Below are positions 36,622 to 45,988 of a DNA stretch of 64,000 nucleotides, piece after piece (the first letter of the stretch is position 1; every line of letters begins with the position of its first letter). Where the stretch lies: NCBI GenBank assembly GCA_021775355.1, contig JAJFHZ010000006.1:186001-250000 (forward strand). Reading direction: 5' to 3'. Position numbers and translations under genes: made by a program. Below the pieces are notes generated by a model. The model did no database searches. It saw nothing but the letters and a program-made list of their open reading frames with translations, and was not told where the DNA came from. The stretch is from Amylibacter sp. (GTDB lineage Bacteria > Pseudomonadota > Alphaproteobacteria > Rhodobacterales > Rhodobacteraceae).

Positions 36622-37894
36622 AATTTTCACTAGGGTCAACCGACTGGGGCCGATTGGGCAGGTCAATTTGTGTAACCGAAGGCGGCGTCTGCGCGATCAC
36701 CTTACCCTTGCGCACAACCGTCAGACGCGTCGCTCGCAGGCGGATTGCTTCTATCGGGTCTTTGGCTTGCAGGATCACAAAGTTCGCGTCACAACTCTTG
36801 GCGATTCCGTAATCTTGTAACCCCATGATTTTCGCTGAGTTTTTTGTTACCGTATCAAAGCACCATGTCATGTCGGCACGACTAGACAATTGCCCCACAT
36901 GCAAACCCATCAGGGCAACATCCAGCATGTCGGCACGGCCCAGCGAATACCACGGATCCATCATGCAGTCTTGTCCGAATCCCACACACATCCCTGCATC
37001 GCGCAATTCACGCACCCGCGTGAGCCCGCGTCGTTTGGGGTAAGTATCATGGCGGCCTTGCAACATAATGTTAATAGGCGGGTTCGGAATGACGTTAAGC
37101 TCTGCCTCTGCCATCAACGGGATCAGTTTTGAAACATAGTAATTATCCATCGAATGCATCGAGGTCAGATGTGATCCTGCTACCCTGCCCTGCAAGCCCA
37201 ATCGCGTGGTCTCATAAGCAAGTGTTTCCACATGACGACTGTGCGGATCATCACTTTCGTCGCAATGCATATCGACCATCAACCCGCGTTCTGCTGCGAT
37301 CTCACACAGGGCGGTTACAGACTGCGCACCCGCGCTCATCGTACGTTCGAAATGCGGAATGCCACCCACGATGTCCACACCCATATCAAGTGCCCGCAAG
37401 GTATTGCCCATCGCGGTTGGGTCACGAAACACCCCATCCTGTGGGAAGGCCACCAGTTGCAGATCAATATAATCCTTGATCTGTTCACGAACCTCCAAAA
37501 GGGCCGTCACCCCTTTCAATTCATCATCGCAAACATCCACATGACTGCGAATGGCTCCGATCCCCATCGACACCGCGATGTCACAATAACGCAAAGCGCG
37601 CTCAATAATTTCATCCACCGATTGCAGCGGTTTTAGTTCGCCCCAAAGGGCAATGCCCTCCAGCAAAGTTCCCGATACATTCATACGTGGGCGACCCAAC
37701 GACAGGGTCGCATCCATATGAAAATGTGGATCAACAAACGGCGGGCTAACCAAATGACCAGCAGCATCAATCACTTGCCCCGCTTGCACTGTAATACCTG
37801 CTTCAATTGCAACAATCTTGCCGCCCTGACAGGCAATATCCACGCCATTTTGCCCATCCGGTAAGTTGGCGTTTTTAATCAGAAGATCAACCAT
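36620..37894 (-). CDS. codA: Cytosine deaminase-type amidohydrolase
   Basis: The 424-residue metal-dependent hydrolase has H57 and H59 in FVDPHFHMDATL, plus VDMHCDESDDP with the HCDE pair. GFGQDCMMDPWYSLGRADML matches the metal Asp region of bacterial cytosine deaminases. It would convert cytosine to uracil, feeding the PreTA pathway. It directly follows the nucleoside importer genes, so it is probably co-transcribed with them. A related deaminase activity such as on isoguanine or creatinine cannot be excluded by eye. Confidence 0.88.
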   Translation of the reverse strand: MVDLLIKNANLPDGQNGVDIACQGGKIVAIEAGITVQAGQVIDAAGHLVSPPFVDPHFHMDATLSLGRPRMNVSGTLLEGIALWGELKPLQSVDEIIERALRYCDIAVSMGIGAIRSHVDVCDDELKGVTALLEVREQIKDYIDLQLVAFPQDGVFRDPTAMGNTLRALDMGVDIVGGIPHFERTMSAGAQSVTALCEIAAERGLMVDMHCDESDDPHSRHVETLAYETTRLGLQGRVAGSHLTSMHSMDNYYVSKLIPLMAEAELNVIPNPPINIMLQGRHDTYPKRRGLTRVRELRDAGMCVGFGQDCMMDPWYSLGRADMLDVALMGLHVGQLSSRADMTWCFDTVTKNSAKIMGLQDYGIAKSCDANFVILQAKDPIEAIRLRATRLTVVRKGKVIAQTPPSVTQIDLPNRPQSVDPSEN

Positions 37895-38839
37895 TTATCT
37901 TTGTCCCTTGAACCAAGGCGTCAGTAGCGCCCTTGGATAATCGGCTTTTCGCGCCACAATGACCAGCGCTATAATCGACAAAACATATGGGGCCATCAGG
38001 AATATCTGCCCCGGGATCACTGCCCCCGCTTGTGTTTGCAAGCGGACTTGCAACGCATCGAACATGCCAAACAAAAGCGCGCCCATCAAGGCTTTACCGG
38101 GTTGCCAGCTGGCAAATATCACCAAAGCGATGCAAATCCAGCCACGTCCGTTGACCATACCGAAAAAGAATGCGTCAAACGCCGACATAGTCAGAAACGC
38201 ACCGCCCAGTGCCATCAGCGCAGAACCTGCAATCACCGACCCCATGCGTAACTTGATCACAGACAGACCTTGCGCATTAACCGCATCGGGGTTATCGCCC
38301 ACCGCTTTGATTGCCACGCCAAGGGCGGTTTTTTCCATCACCCACCACACAAGGGCCACCATAAATAAAGCCAGCCATGTCATCGCGGTTTGTTGGAACA
38401 GAACGGGGCCAATAAACGGCAGATCTGACAAGATCGGAATATCCAACGCACGAAACGGCTCTATCCGGGGTGGTGAGCTGACCTGCGGCAAGGCCGTGCG
38501 GTAAGCAAAACTGGCGGCCGAGGTGCCAAATAGTGTAATCCCCAACCCTGAAACATGCTGCGACAGACCGAAAATCACTGTCAGAATTCCATGAAACAAT
38601 CCGAACAACGCACCAGAAAGGGCCGCCACAACAATACCGCCCCACAGGCCCATACCTAACCAAACCGCCATCCAGCCCGTCATTGCACCCACCACGAATA
38701 TACCTTCGATACCAAGGTTAAGCACGCCAGAACGTTCACATAAAAGTGCACCCAACACGCCGAAAATCAACGGTGTAGCAATGCGCAGGGATGCCGCCCA
38801 AAAGCTGTCACTTAGAAAAATGTTCACGAAGTCCATCAT
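37895..38839 (-). CDS. Nucleoside-type ABC transporter permease (second)
   Basis: The 314-residue membrane protein has the basic-membrane-protein transporter permease motif LLCERSGVLNLGIEGIFVVG near residues 35-55 and about nine hydrophobic helices. It overlaps the first permease gene by 4 bp and abuts the deaminase gene. It belongs to a BMP-type importer, which typically takes up purine and pyrimidine nucleosides. Confidence 0.92.
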   Translation of the reverse strand: MMDFVNIFLSDSFWAASLRIATPLIFGVLGALLCERSGVLNLGIEGIFVVGAMTGWMAVWLGMGLWGGIVVAALSGALFGLFHGILTVIFGLSQHVSGLGITLFGTSAASFAYRTALPQVSSPPRIEPFRALDIPILSDLPFIGPVLFQQTAMTWLALFMVALVWWVMEKTALGVAIKAVGDNPDAVNAQGLSVIKLRMGSVIAGSALMALGGAFLTMSAFDAFFFGMVNGRGWICIALVIFASWQPGKALMGALLFGMFDALQVRLQTQAGAVIPGQIFLMAPYVLSIIALVIVARKADYPRALLTPWFKGQR

Positions 38840-39909
38840 GACCCATCCCCCTTATTGCGATCCCAACGCAGATTAAAGCGCGCAAAAAATCCGCCCAACA
38901 GAACGCAGAGCAACGACATGGACACGATCAAATCGGCAATAAAACTTGAAACCCCAATGGCCCGACTCATACTATCGGCCCCCACAAAAACGGATGCAAC
39001 AAACAGACTGGCTGCAATCACACCAAGCGGTGAAAGCCCTGCCAACATTGCAACAACGATCCCCGTATAGCCAAAACCGGGCGACAGATCCGCTGTAAGA
39101 TACCCCTTCAATCCAGCCACTTCACTGACCCCCGCGATACCCGCCAAAGCACCCGATGCCATGGCAACCGCCAGGTATGTCTTATTCACGGCAATACCTG
39201 CATGCCGTGCTGCGGCTGCATTTTCACCGACCGCGCGAATTTTAAAACCCCAGACGGTCATCGCCAGAATAACGTAGGCCACCACCGCCGTACCCAATGC
39301 CAGAATAAATCCTGCGTGCAGACGCATCCGCGTGATCAGTTGCGGTAGAATGGCATTGTCGACAATCGGCTCCGACTGCGGCCAACCCAGCCCCATCGGG
39401 TCTTTCAACGGGCCTTCCAACATCATTTGCAGGAAAATCAGGATGATGAAATTCAACAAAAGAGAGGTCACAACCTCATCCGCACCAAAGCGGGTTTTCA
39501 GCAATGCCGGCCCTAACATCCCCAAGCCGCCTGCAATGGCACCGGCGGCCAGTACCAACGGGATCATCAAAATCGGCGGACCATCCACCATACCGGTGCC
39601 AACCCACACGGCAGCCATCGCACCCAAGTATAGTTGCCCTTCGGCACCGATATTCCACAACTTTGCGCGAAACGCGATTGCGGCAGCTAGTCCTGTAAAA
39701 ATCAGTGGTGTGGCACGGGTCAGCATTTCGGTGAAATTGAATAACGATCCGAACACGCCTTTAATCATCTGAACGTATGCATCCAGAATGGAAGCCCCAG
39801 TGAAAGCCAGTGGAATAGCCGCCAGTAACAGCGATAAAACAGCCGCCATGATCGGGATTCCCAAGGAGACCCAGCGCGACTGGTTTTCTTTCGGTGTAAT
39901 CTGGATCAT
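38836..39909 (-). CDS. Nucleoside-type ABC transporter permease (first)
   Basis: The 357-residue permease carries the family motif FRAKLWNIGAEGQLYLGAMA (about residues 80-99) and ten or so hydrophobic segments. It overlaps both neighbours by 4 bp, typical for tightly coupled importer subunits. Confidence 0.92.
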   Translation of the reverse strand: MIQITPKENQSRWVSLGIPIMAAVLSLLLAAIPLAFTGASILDAYVQMIKGVFGSLFNFTEMLTRATPLIFTGLAAAIAFRAKLWNIGAEGQLYLGAMAAVWVGTGMVDGPPILMIPLVLAAGAIAGGLGMLGPALLKTRFGADEVVTSLLLNFIILIFLQMMLEGPLKDPMGLGWPQSEPIVDNAILPQLITRMRLHAGFILALGTAVVAYVILAMTVWGFKIRAVGENAAAARHAGIAVNKTYLAVAMASGALAGIAGVSEVAGLKGYLTADLSPGFGYTGIVVAMLAGLSPLGVIAASLFVASVFVGADSMSRAIGVSSFIADLIVSMSLLCVLLGGFFARFNLRWDRNKGDGS

Positions 39910-41426
39910 GCTGCCCTGCCCCCTGCCATCATCAAACCGATTACGGTGCGATCACGACTGTCTGCTTCGACCAGATGCCCGTTGTGCATCACAAGAATGC
40001 GATCGGCCAAAGCTAAAACCTCGTCCAAATCTTCAGAAATCAGAATGACACCGGCCCCCCTGTCACGAGCTTCAAACAACCGGCGGCTAACCTCACTTGC
40101 CGCTTTGAAATCCAGCCCCCTTGTGGGCTGATTGGCAAGGATTAGATCAGGATCGGTTTCCAGCACACGGGCCAAGATCAATTTCTGGATATTGCCGCCC
40201 GACAATAGCGCAGAACGTGCTTCTATCCCCGGACCGCGCACATCGTATTTTTGCGTTAAATCCTGCGCATTCTCAGCAATCTGCGATTTGCGCAAAAATC
40301 CGCGTGTCTGCACATCAGGCGCATCCAGCCGTTCAATCACCAGGTTTTCTGCCACCGACATCGCACTGACAATACCGTCATGGTGGCGGTCTTCAGGAAT
40401 ACGGCCAATACCCGCATCCAGCATTGCTTTCGGGCTGGGTTTCAACATTGCTTTCCCGTTCACAGAAATTGCCCCCGATTGGGGTTGTACCAACCCAGAG
40501 ACGAGCCCGGCAAAAGCACTTTGCCCATTGCCCGATATCCCTGCGATACCAACGATTTCGCCACCATGAACCGTCAGGTTCAGCCCGGACAATCCCTGCC
40601 CACCGCCTGCATTTAAAGTGTGTATATCCTTCAATTCCAAAATGGGCTTCTTCGGTACACCTGCAACACGCGGCGGCACTTCTAAATCTTCACCCACCAT
40701 CATGCGAATGATCGATCCGGTGTCGGCATCCTTCGTTGCCATCTCACCCGTTTTACGCCCATGACGCAGCACGGCAATACGATCAGAAAATGCCTGAACC
40801 TCGTGCAGTTTATGTGAGATAAAGATCACTGATAGACCGCGATCCACCATCGCGCGCATGGACGCAAACATCGTATCGGCCTCTTGCGGGGTCAGCACCG
40901 CAGTGGGCTCGTCCAGCACCAGAATGCGAACATCACGGTACAAAGCTTTCAGGATTTCCACGCGCTGACGTTCACCAACTGTCAAGTCGCCCACCCGTGT
41001 ATCCAAAGGGGCGATCAGACCGGAATCGTCCATCAATCGCGTCAGTTTTTCACGCGCATCACGCGTATGGCGCCCCAAGCGAAACAAAGGTTCCGCACCC
41101 AACAGGATATTATCTAGAACACTTAGATTTTCCGCCAACGTAAAATGCTGGTGCACCATTCCGATGCGCGCATCTATTGCCGCTTGCGGTTGGCCTGCGG
41201 GCAACACGGTTTCGTGGTCTGTATCATCCCATACATGCACTGTGCCAGCATCAGGTGTGTATTGCCCGAAGAGCATGTTCATCAATGTGGTTTTACCCGC
41301 GCCGTTTTCACCCAGCAGGGCCAGCACTTCGCCACGTTGCAAATCCAGATCGATCGCGTCTGACGCCACCACAGAACCAAACCGTTTTGTCATACCGCGT
41401 AGGGATAATATCAGGGGGTTTGTCAT
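39906..41426 (-). CDS. Nucleoside-type ABC transporter, duplicated ATP-binding protein
   Basis: The 506-residue protein consists of two ABC domains, as in sugar and BMP-type importers. Domain one has GENGAGKTTLMNMLFGQY, then LTVGERQRVEILKAL and ILVLDEPTAVL. Domain two has GISGNGQSAFAGLVSG (a variant Walker A with Q for K), LSGGNIQKLILARVL and LILANQPTRGLD, where Q replaces the usual catalytic Glu of Walker B. This asymmetry is common in the family. Confidence 0.92.
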   Translation of the reverse strand: MTNPLILSLRGMTKRFGSVVASDAIDLDLQRGEVLALLGENGAGKTTLMNMLFGQYTPDAGTVHVWDDTDHETVLPAGQPQAAIDARIGMVHQHFTLAENLSVLDNILLGAEPLFRLGRHTRDAREKLTRLMDDSGLIAPLDTRVGDLTVGERQRVEILKALYRDVRILVLDEPTAVLTPQEADTMFASMRAMVDRGLSVIFISHKLHEVQAFSDRIAVLRHGRKTGEMATKDADTGSIIRMMVGEDLEVPPRVAGVPKKPILELKDIHTLNAGGGQGLSGLNLTVHGGEIVGIAGISGNGQSAFAGLVSGLVQPQSGAISVNGKAMLKPSPKAMLDAGIGRIPEDRHHDGIVSAMSVAENLVIERLDAPDVQTRGFLRKSQIAENAQDLTQKYDVRGPGIEARSALLSGGNIQKLILARVLETDPDLILANQPTRGLDFKAASEVSRRLFEARDRGAGVILISEDLDEVLALADRILVMHNGHLVEADSRDRTVIGLMMAGGRAA

Positions 41427-41435
41427 CTAAAATGG

Positions 41436-41461
41436 GGTTCGGGCCGCAAACAGCCCGAACC
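41436..41461 (-). terminator. Stem-loop between BMP receptor and ATPase genes
   Basis: GGTTCGGGC and GCCCGAACC pair perfectly over 9 bp around an 8-nt loop, followed on the minus strand by CCATTTTAG. It is placed to lower transcription of the downstream importer genes relative to the receptor, or to protect receptor mRNA. Confidence 0.7.
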
Positions 41462-41470
41462 TACCCTTGT

Positions 41471-42460
41471 TTATTTGTCAGACACAGGCGCGTCATCGTT
41501 TACAGCAACCGTAAACTTACCTGATTTGATGTCAGCCTCTACGGCCGCAACCTTCGCCACAACATCCGCTGGCACCAGTGCTGAGTCTACAACTACAGAT
41601 CCGCCACCATGGGCCATAAAGCTATACTGACCGTAATCATCAGCTTTATATGAACCGTTCGCAACGGCTGCGATGGCGGTATCAATGGTCGCCTCCATGT
41701 GCCAAAGTGCCGAACTTAGGATCGTGTTGGGATAATCACCCGAAGTGTCGATCACATTGCCAATGGCCTTCACGCCACGTTCAACGGCTGCATCAGACAC
41801 ACCGAAACGTTCCGCATACATAATATCCGCACCCGCATCCATCATCGCAAAAGCGCTTTCTTTAGCTTTGGGCGGATCATACCAACTGTCCAGAAAATTT
41901 ACCAGAAACTTCACATCAGGGTTTACCGACCGCGCACCCTCCATAAAGGCATGCATCAGGCGGTTCACTTCAGGAATGGCAAAGCCGCCGACCATACCGA
42001 TCACGTTGGATTTTGTGGCAGAGCCCGCAACGATGCCGGACAGATAGCTTGGCTCGTGGATCCAGTTGTCAAACACACTGAAATTGTCACCATCCGGAGC
42101 AAAAGAAGACCCCATCAAAAATGCCGTATCAGGATAATCCTTGGCCACTTTACGTGCGGCACGTTCCAGACCAAACACTTCACCTACGATCAATTTTTGA
42201 CCTCCTTCGGCATATTCGCGCATCACACGTTCATAATCCGTATTGGCCACGTTTTCCGAAAACGTGTATTCAATATCGCCGCGTGCTGCGGCTGCATTCA
42301 GCGCGATGTGAATGCGGCTGATCCATTGTTGTTCAACAGGTAGCGTATAAATCGCAGCAACCTTTATCGCTTCTGCTGCCGCCATGCCTGCTGTCCCAAG
42401 TGTCGCGGCAATGGCAACACCTGCAATCATGCAGCGACGGGTGAGTTTATTTAGAAACAT
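41471..42460 (-). CDS. BMP-family (nucleoside-type) ABC transporter solute-binding protein
   Basis: The ATG at 42460 follows GGGGG and gives 329 residues with a signal peptide (RRCMIAGVAIAATLGTAGMA, then AAEA). The family pattern includes IKVAAIYTLPVEQQWISRIH, then NVIGMVGGFAIPEVNRLMHA and ADIMYAERFGVSDAAVERG. It heads the operon with two permeases, the double ATPase and the cytosine-deaminase-type enzyme. A nucleoside or nucleobase ligand is therefore likely. Confidence 0.9.
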   Translation of the reverse strand: MFLNKLTRRCMIAGVAIAATLGTAGMAAAEAIKVAAIYTLPVEQQWISRIHIALNAAAARGDIEYTFSENVANTDYERVMREYAEGGQKLIVGEVFGLERAARKVAKDYPDTAFLMGSSFAPDGDNFSVFDNWIHEPSYLSGIVAGSATKSNVIGMVGGFAIPEVNRLMHAFMEGARSVNPDVKFLVNFLDSWYDPPKAKESAFAMMDAGADIMYAERFGVSDAAVERGVKAIGNVIDTSGDYPNTILSSALWHMEATIDTAIAAVANGSYKADDYGQYSFMAHGGGSVVVDSALVPADVVAKVAAVEADIKSGKFTVAVNDDAPVSDK

Positions 42461-42532
42461 TAGTCTATACCCCCATAAATAGATTGAAACGAAGCCATTG
42501 GGATTCGTCATTGAAAAAAGCGTAACTGTTTT

Positions 42533-42548
42533 TTTACCAATTAGTCAA
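42533..42548. promoter_or_regulatory. Candidate RutR-like box upstream of nucleoside importer operon
   Basis: TTTACCA-AT-TAGTCAA matches TTGACCA-NN-TGGTCAA at 12 of 14 positions. It lies 72 bp before the BMP receptor start, in the 119-bp gap after the HAD hydrolase gene. A run of T precedes and follows it. Confidence 0.5.
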
Positions 42549-42579
42549 TTTTTTTACAGCCAAGCCACACTAAAATCCA

Positions 42580-43491
42580 TTATGGGCGCGATAAAACATA
42601 ATCCGGCACAATGTTTGATGCCTTTATCGCAGCTTTCACATCGGTTTCAGCCAGTGATCCATAATCCGAGATCAAAGCGGTTTTTACGCCCGCTGCACGT
42701 CCGCCCAGAATGTCGGTGTGCAACGTGTCGCCAACCATCAATGTACGCGCAGGGTCGAAATCACCGTCAAGCCGCATGAACGCCTGTTCGAAGATGTTGG
42801 AAAACGGTTTGCCGAAAAATTGCGGCTGAACCCCCGTGGCATCCGCTAAACGATGGGCGTAGTGGCCGGGTTGCCGTGTCAGACCGTCTTCTACAGGGGC
42901 GACAATATCGGGGTTGCCGACAAAAATCGGTCTGAGGTTACGATGCAATGAAGCTTCCAGTAAGTTTTGTCGTGCTTCTGTCCATATGCTGCTGCCAAGC
43001 AGGAAAAACGCGTCAACCGTATCATAAACAGTTGGGTCATCTTCCAAAAATTGCGTTTTAAGATGATCCAACTCATCCAGCCCGAAACCGGGTGCCGCCA
43101 TCAGTCCCCATGTATAGTCCGGGGCACTGGCAATGGCCGCCAGTGCGGTTCCGCGACTGGATACAATATCTTGCGGCGCAAACTCAAATCCCAACTTTTT
43201 ATACTTCGCAATCTGGACATGCTTGGGGTAGCCTGCCGCATTGGTCACAACAATAATCCGTTTACCCAATGTGCGCAGCTCTTCAATCCGCTCCACCGCC
43301 CCCGGAATTGCGGTCGCCCCGATATTCAGAACACCAAAACTATCCAGCAGAAAAGTATCGAAATGTGTGGCGATATCGCTAAGCGTTTCGGCTGTTTCAT
43401 AACGATCCGGAAATTGAGCTTGTGGCAGTCGCGGCAAAACCGCTTCATAGGCATTGAATGCCCAATCTGCATCCTGTTTTGAAAGTGCCAT
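42580..43491 (-). CDS. HAD-superfamily hydrolase (TIGR01459-like)
   Basis: The ATG at 43491 overlaps the preceding phnE-type stop by one base (TGATG), giving 303 residues. HAD motif I is present as FDTFLLDSFGVLN and motif IV region as TLMVGDTLHTDILGGRAAG. The middle cap domain is that of NagD-like phosphatases. It is the last gene of the phosphonate importer operon, so it may dephosphorylate an imported or derived compound. The substrate is not known. Confidence 0.85.
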   Translation of the reverse strand: MALSKQDADWAFNAYEAVLPRLPQAQFPDRYETAETLSDIATHFDTFLLDSFGVLNIGATAIPGAVERIEELRTLGKRIIVVTNAAGYPKHVQIAKYKKLGFEFAPQDIVSSRGTALAAIASAPDYTWGLMAAPGFGLDELDHLKTQFLEDDPTVYDTVDAFFLLGSSIWTEARQNLLEASLHRNLRPIFVGNPDIVAPVEDGLTRQPGHYAHRLADATGVQPQFFGKPFSNIFEQAFMRLDGDFDPARTLMVGDTLHTDILGGRAAGVKTALISDYGSLAETDVKAAIKASNIVPDYVLSRP

Positions 43492-44303
43492 CAGATAATG
43501 GCACCGCGCACTTTGGCAGACACCCATTCACTGACAATCACTGTGCTTAGGATAACCAGCAGGATCATAGACACTTGCGTCCAAGCCAAGGTATTGATCG
43601 ATCCACTTAGTTCCAGCCCGATACCACCTGCACCCACTAGGCCTAAAATGGTACTTTCGCGGATGTTAATATCCCAACGAAACACGCCAATACCCGCGAA
43701 CGTGGGCAGCACTTGCGGTACAATCCCAAATACCATCTGCTGGGCTCGACTGGCACCTGTGGCCTCTATCGCTTCCACTTGGGTGTGGTCGATTTCCTCA
43801 ATCCCCTCATACAGCAGTTTGGCACAAAACCCAACCGAACGCAGACCAATGGCAATTGTGCCGGCCAGAACGCCGGGGCCGAAAATAAACACCAACATCA
43901 AGGCCCAAATCAATGAATTCACGGAACGCGATGATACAATAATAAAGATCGCTATCGTGCGCACAATCGGGTGCGGCGTGGTATTGTGGGCGGCGGCAAA
44001 TGCGACGGGTACGGCAATAAACAATGCAATGACCGTTCCCAAAGTGGCAATATTCAAGGTATCCCAGACAGGGACCCATAAGCGTGACATATAGCTGAAT
44101 TTCGGCGGGATCATTCTACCACCGATATCAGCAGCTTGGCGAGGGGCATCTTGGACAAAAAACCAGATGGTTTTGTCAGAAATTCCTTTCCAAGCATAGG
44201 CAATAACCGCAAGTGCAATCAGCCAGAAAAACCACCTGATCAGTGTTTCCTTGGTTGCACGTCTTTTCCATACGGGGCCATCCGGCGTTTCAATTAAAGG
44301 CAT
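43491..44303 (-). CDS. phnE: Phosphonate-type ABC transporter permease (second PhnE)
   Basis: The 270-residue permease has six hydrophobic segments and the PhnE cytoplasmic loop EEIDHTQVEAIEATGASRAQ, followed by NIRESTILGLVGAGGIGLEL. It lies 1 bp after another PhnE gene. Two non-identical permeases per operon are common in alphaproteobacterial phosphonate or phosphite importers. Confidence 0.9.
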   Translation of the reverse strand: MPLIETPDGPVWKRRATKETLIRWFFWLIALAVIAYAWKGISDKTIWFFVQDAPRQAADIGGRMIPPKFSYMSRLWVPVWDTLNIATLGTVIALFIAVPVAFAAAHNTTPHPIVRTIAIFIIVSSRSVNSLIWALMLVFIFGPGVLAGTIAIGLRSVGFCAKLLYEGIEEIDHTQVEAIEATGASRAQQMVFGIVPQVLPTFAGIGVFRWDINIRESTILGLVGAGGIGLELSGSINTLAWTQVSMILLVILSTVIVSEWVSAKVRGAII

Positions 44304-44304
44304 G

Positions 44305-45114
44305 TTACTGCACCCACTTTCTTAGGTAGCCGGATGTATATTCAAGCACCATAACAATGCCGATGATGATCAGCAGGATCGCTGCTGCCGTATCAAATTC
44401 ATAACGTTCAAAGGCCGTGTTTAGCGTGGCGCCAATACCACCACCACCAACGATCCCCACAACAGCGGATTCGCGAAAATTGATATCCAGACGGTATACC
44501 GACAACCCGATCATGCGCGGCATGACTTGCGGTTGAATGGCATAGTTGATCCATTGCCACCAACCGGCCCCTGTAGCTTTGATCGCTTCCGCTTGTGACG
44601 GGTTGATATTTTCAATATCTTCCGCAAGCAGCTTTGCATAAAATCCGATAGTGCCAATGGACAGTGCCACGAAGCCAGCAAAAGGGCCAAAGCCGAACAG
44701 CTTTACCGCAAAAATAGCAAGAATGATTTCCGGAAAAGTCCGTGACCCACCGATAATTGACCGGCAGGCTAGGTAAACCCAGTTAGGTGCCAGGTTTTTG
44801 GCCGCACCCAGACCGATGGGCACTGATAGCGCAATGCCTGCGACCGTGGAAATGATCGCCATCCAGATACTTTCAAATATCCCGTCCCACATGACTCCCA
44901 AATTGTCCGAAAAATTCGGTGGAAAAAATGCCGCGATAAAGCGTTTGCCGCGTGGTAGCCCTTCTGCCGCGCGTTCCCAATCCACATCCATCGTGCCAAA
45001 GGCAAGGGCCAGATAAATCGCGCTGCCGATGATAATAGACCAGCGCAGTAGCGGGCTTTTTATGAAGGGGGGTTTTTTCCAGCTTGATGGAAAATCAGAT
45101 TCTGCGACGCTCAT
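44305..45114 (-). CDS. phnE: Phosphonate-type ABC transporter permease (first PhnE)
   Basis: The 269-residue permease has the PhnE loop [20 protein letters not shown] and [20 protein letters not shown]. Its ATG overlaps the ATPase stop as ATGA. It should pair with the second PhnE to form the membrane channel. Confidence 0.9.
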   Translation of the reverse strand: MSVAESDFPSSWKKPPFIKSPLLRWSIIIGSAIYLALAFGTMDVDWERAAEGLPRGKRFIAAFFPPNFSDNLGVMWDGIFESIWMAIISTVAGIALSVPIGLGAAKNLAPNWVYLACRSIIGGSRTFPEIILAIFAVKLFGFGPFAGFVALSIGTIGFYAKLLAEDIENINPSQAEAIKATGAGWWQWINYAIQPQVMPRMIGLSVYRLDINFRESAVVGIVGGGGIGATLNTAFERYEFDTAAAILLIIIGIVMVLEYTSGYLRKWVQ

Positions 45115-45905
45115 TCTACGGCCTCTTCGAGTTCATCCTCGTCAACCTCTTCAATCGTCGCTTCCCAATCTTCTTCGCCGTAAATGTCAGTTAGAACGGC
45201 GGGCTTCAGCCCTTCCGGTTTGCCGTCATAAACGATTTCACCCAGCTTCAGACCAACGACCCTTTGCGAATACATTTGAGCCAGTAAAACATCGTGAATG
45301 TTGATGATCGCGGCCAACCCGCGTTCGGCACAGAGTTCGTTTATCAAGCGCATGATCTGGCGTGAGGTTTTCGGATCAAGACTTGCGGTAGGCTCGTCCA
45401 CCAACAGCAGATCGGGGTCTTGGATTAGTGCACGGCATATACCGACACGCTGGCGTTGTCCGCCTGATAGTTCATCAGCGCGTTTGTCAGCCATATGCAT
45501 CAGCCCGACACGATCAAGCAAACGGTAGGCTTCCTGAATATCTTTTTTCGGGAATTTGCGCAAGAAACTTTGCCAGAAACCTACATATCCCAATCGGCCT
45601 GACAACACGTTTTCCATTACGGTCAGGCGCTCTACAAGCGCATACTCCTGAAAGATCATTCCCATGCGACGGCGCGCTTTGCGCAATTTGGATGATGACA
45701 ATGTGGTCAGTTCCATTTCGCCAAGGTAAACTTTGCCTTCGGTCGGTTCGACCAGGCGGTTCACGCATCTGATCAAGGTGGATTTACCTGCCCCTGATGG
45801 GCCTATCAGAGCGATAACCTGCCCATTCGGAATTTCCAGATCAACGCCCTTTAACGCATAATCACCTGTTTTATAGCGCTTTTTCAGCCCCTCAAGACGC
45901 AGCAT
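45111..45905 (-). CDS. phnC: Phosphonate-type ABC transporter ATP-binding protein
   Basis: The 264-residue ATPase has Walker [10 protein letters not shown], signature [15 protein letters not shown], Walker [17 protein letters not shown] and H-loop NIHDVLLA. It carries an acidic C-terminal tail ([20 protein letters not shown]) of unknown use. GGAGG precedes the ATG. A stem-loop separates it from the receptor gene. Confidence 0.92.
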   Translation of the reverse strand: MLRLEGLKKRYKTGDYALKGVDLEIPNGQVIALIGPSGAGKSTLIRCVNRLVEPTEGKVYLGEMELTTLSSSKLRKARRRMGMIFQEYALVERLTVMENVLSGRLGYVGFWQSFLRKFPKKDIQEAYRLLDRVGLMHMADKRADELSGGQRQRVGICRALIQDPDLLLVDEPTASLDPKTSRQIMRLINELCAERGLAAIINIHDVLLAQMYSQRVVGLKLGEIVYDGKPEGLKPAVLTDIYGEEDWEATIEEVDEDELEEAVE

Positions 45906-45941
45906 GCGGCCTCCATAGATTTTTGATTGTTCTAAAAAACA

Positions 45942-45970
45942 CGAGGGCAGATCGTTTTGATCCGCCCTCG
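45942..45970 (-). terminator. Stem-loop between phnD and phnC
   Basis: CGAGGGC and GCCCTCG pair over 7 bp, and GATC/GATC extends the stem inward past an A/C mismatch, with a short T-rich loop. The minus strand then reads TGTTTTTTAG. This is a good intrinsic terminator within the operon, probably leaky. Confidence 0.75.
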
Positions 45971-45988
45971 CATTATTATTTATAAGGC

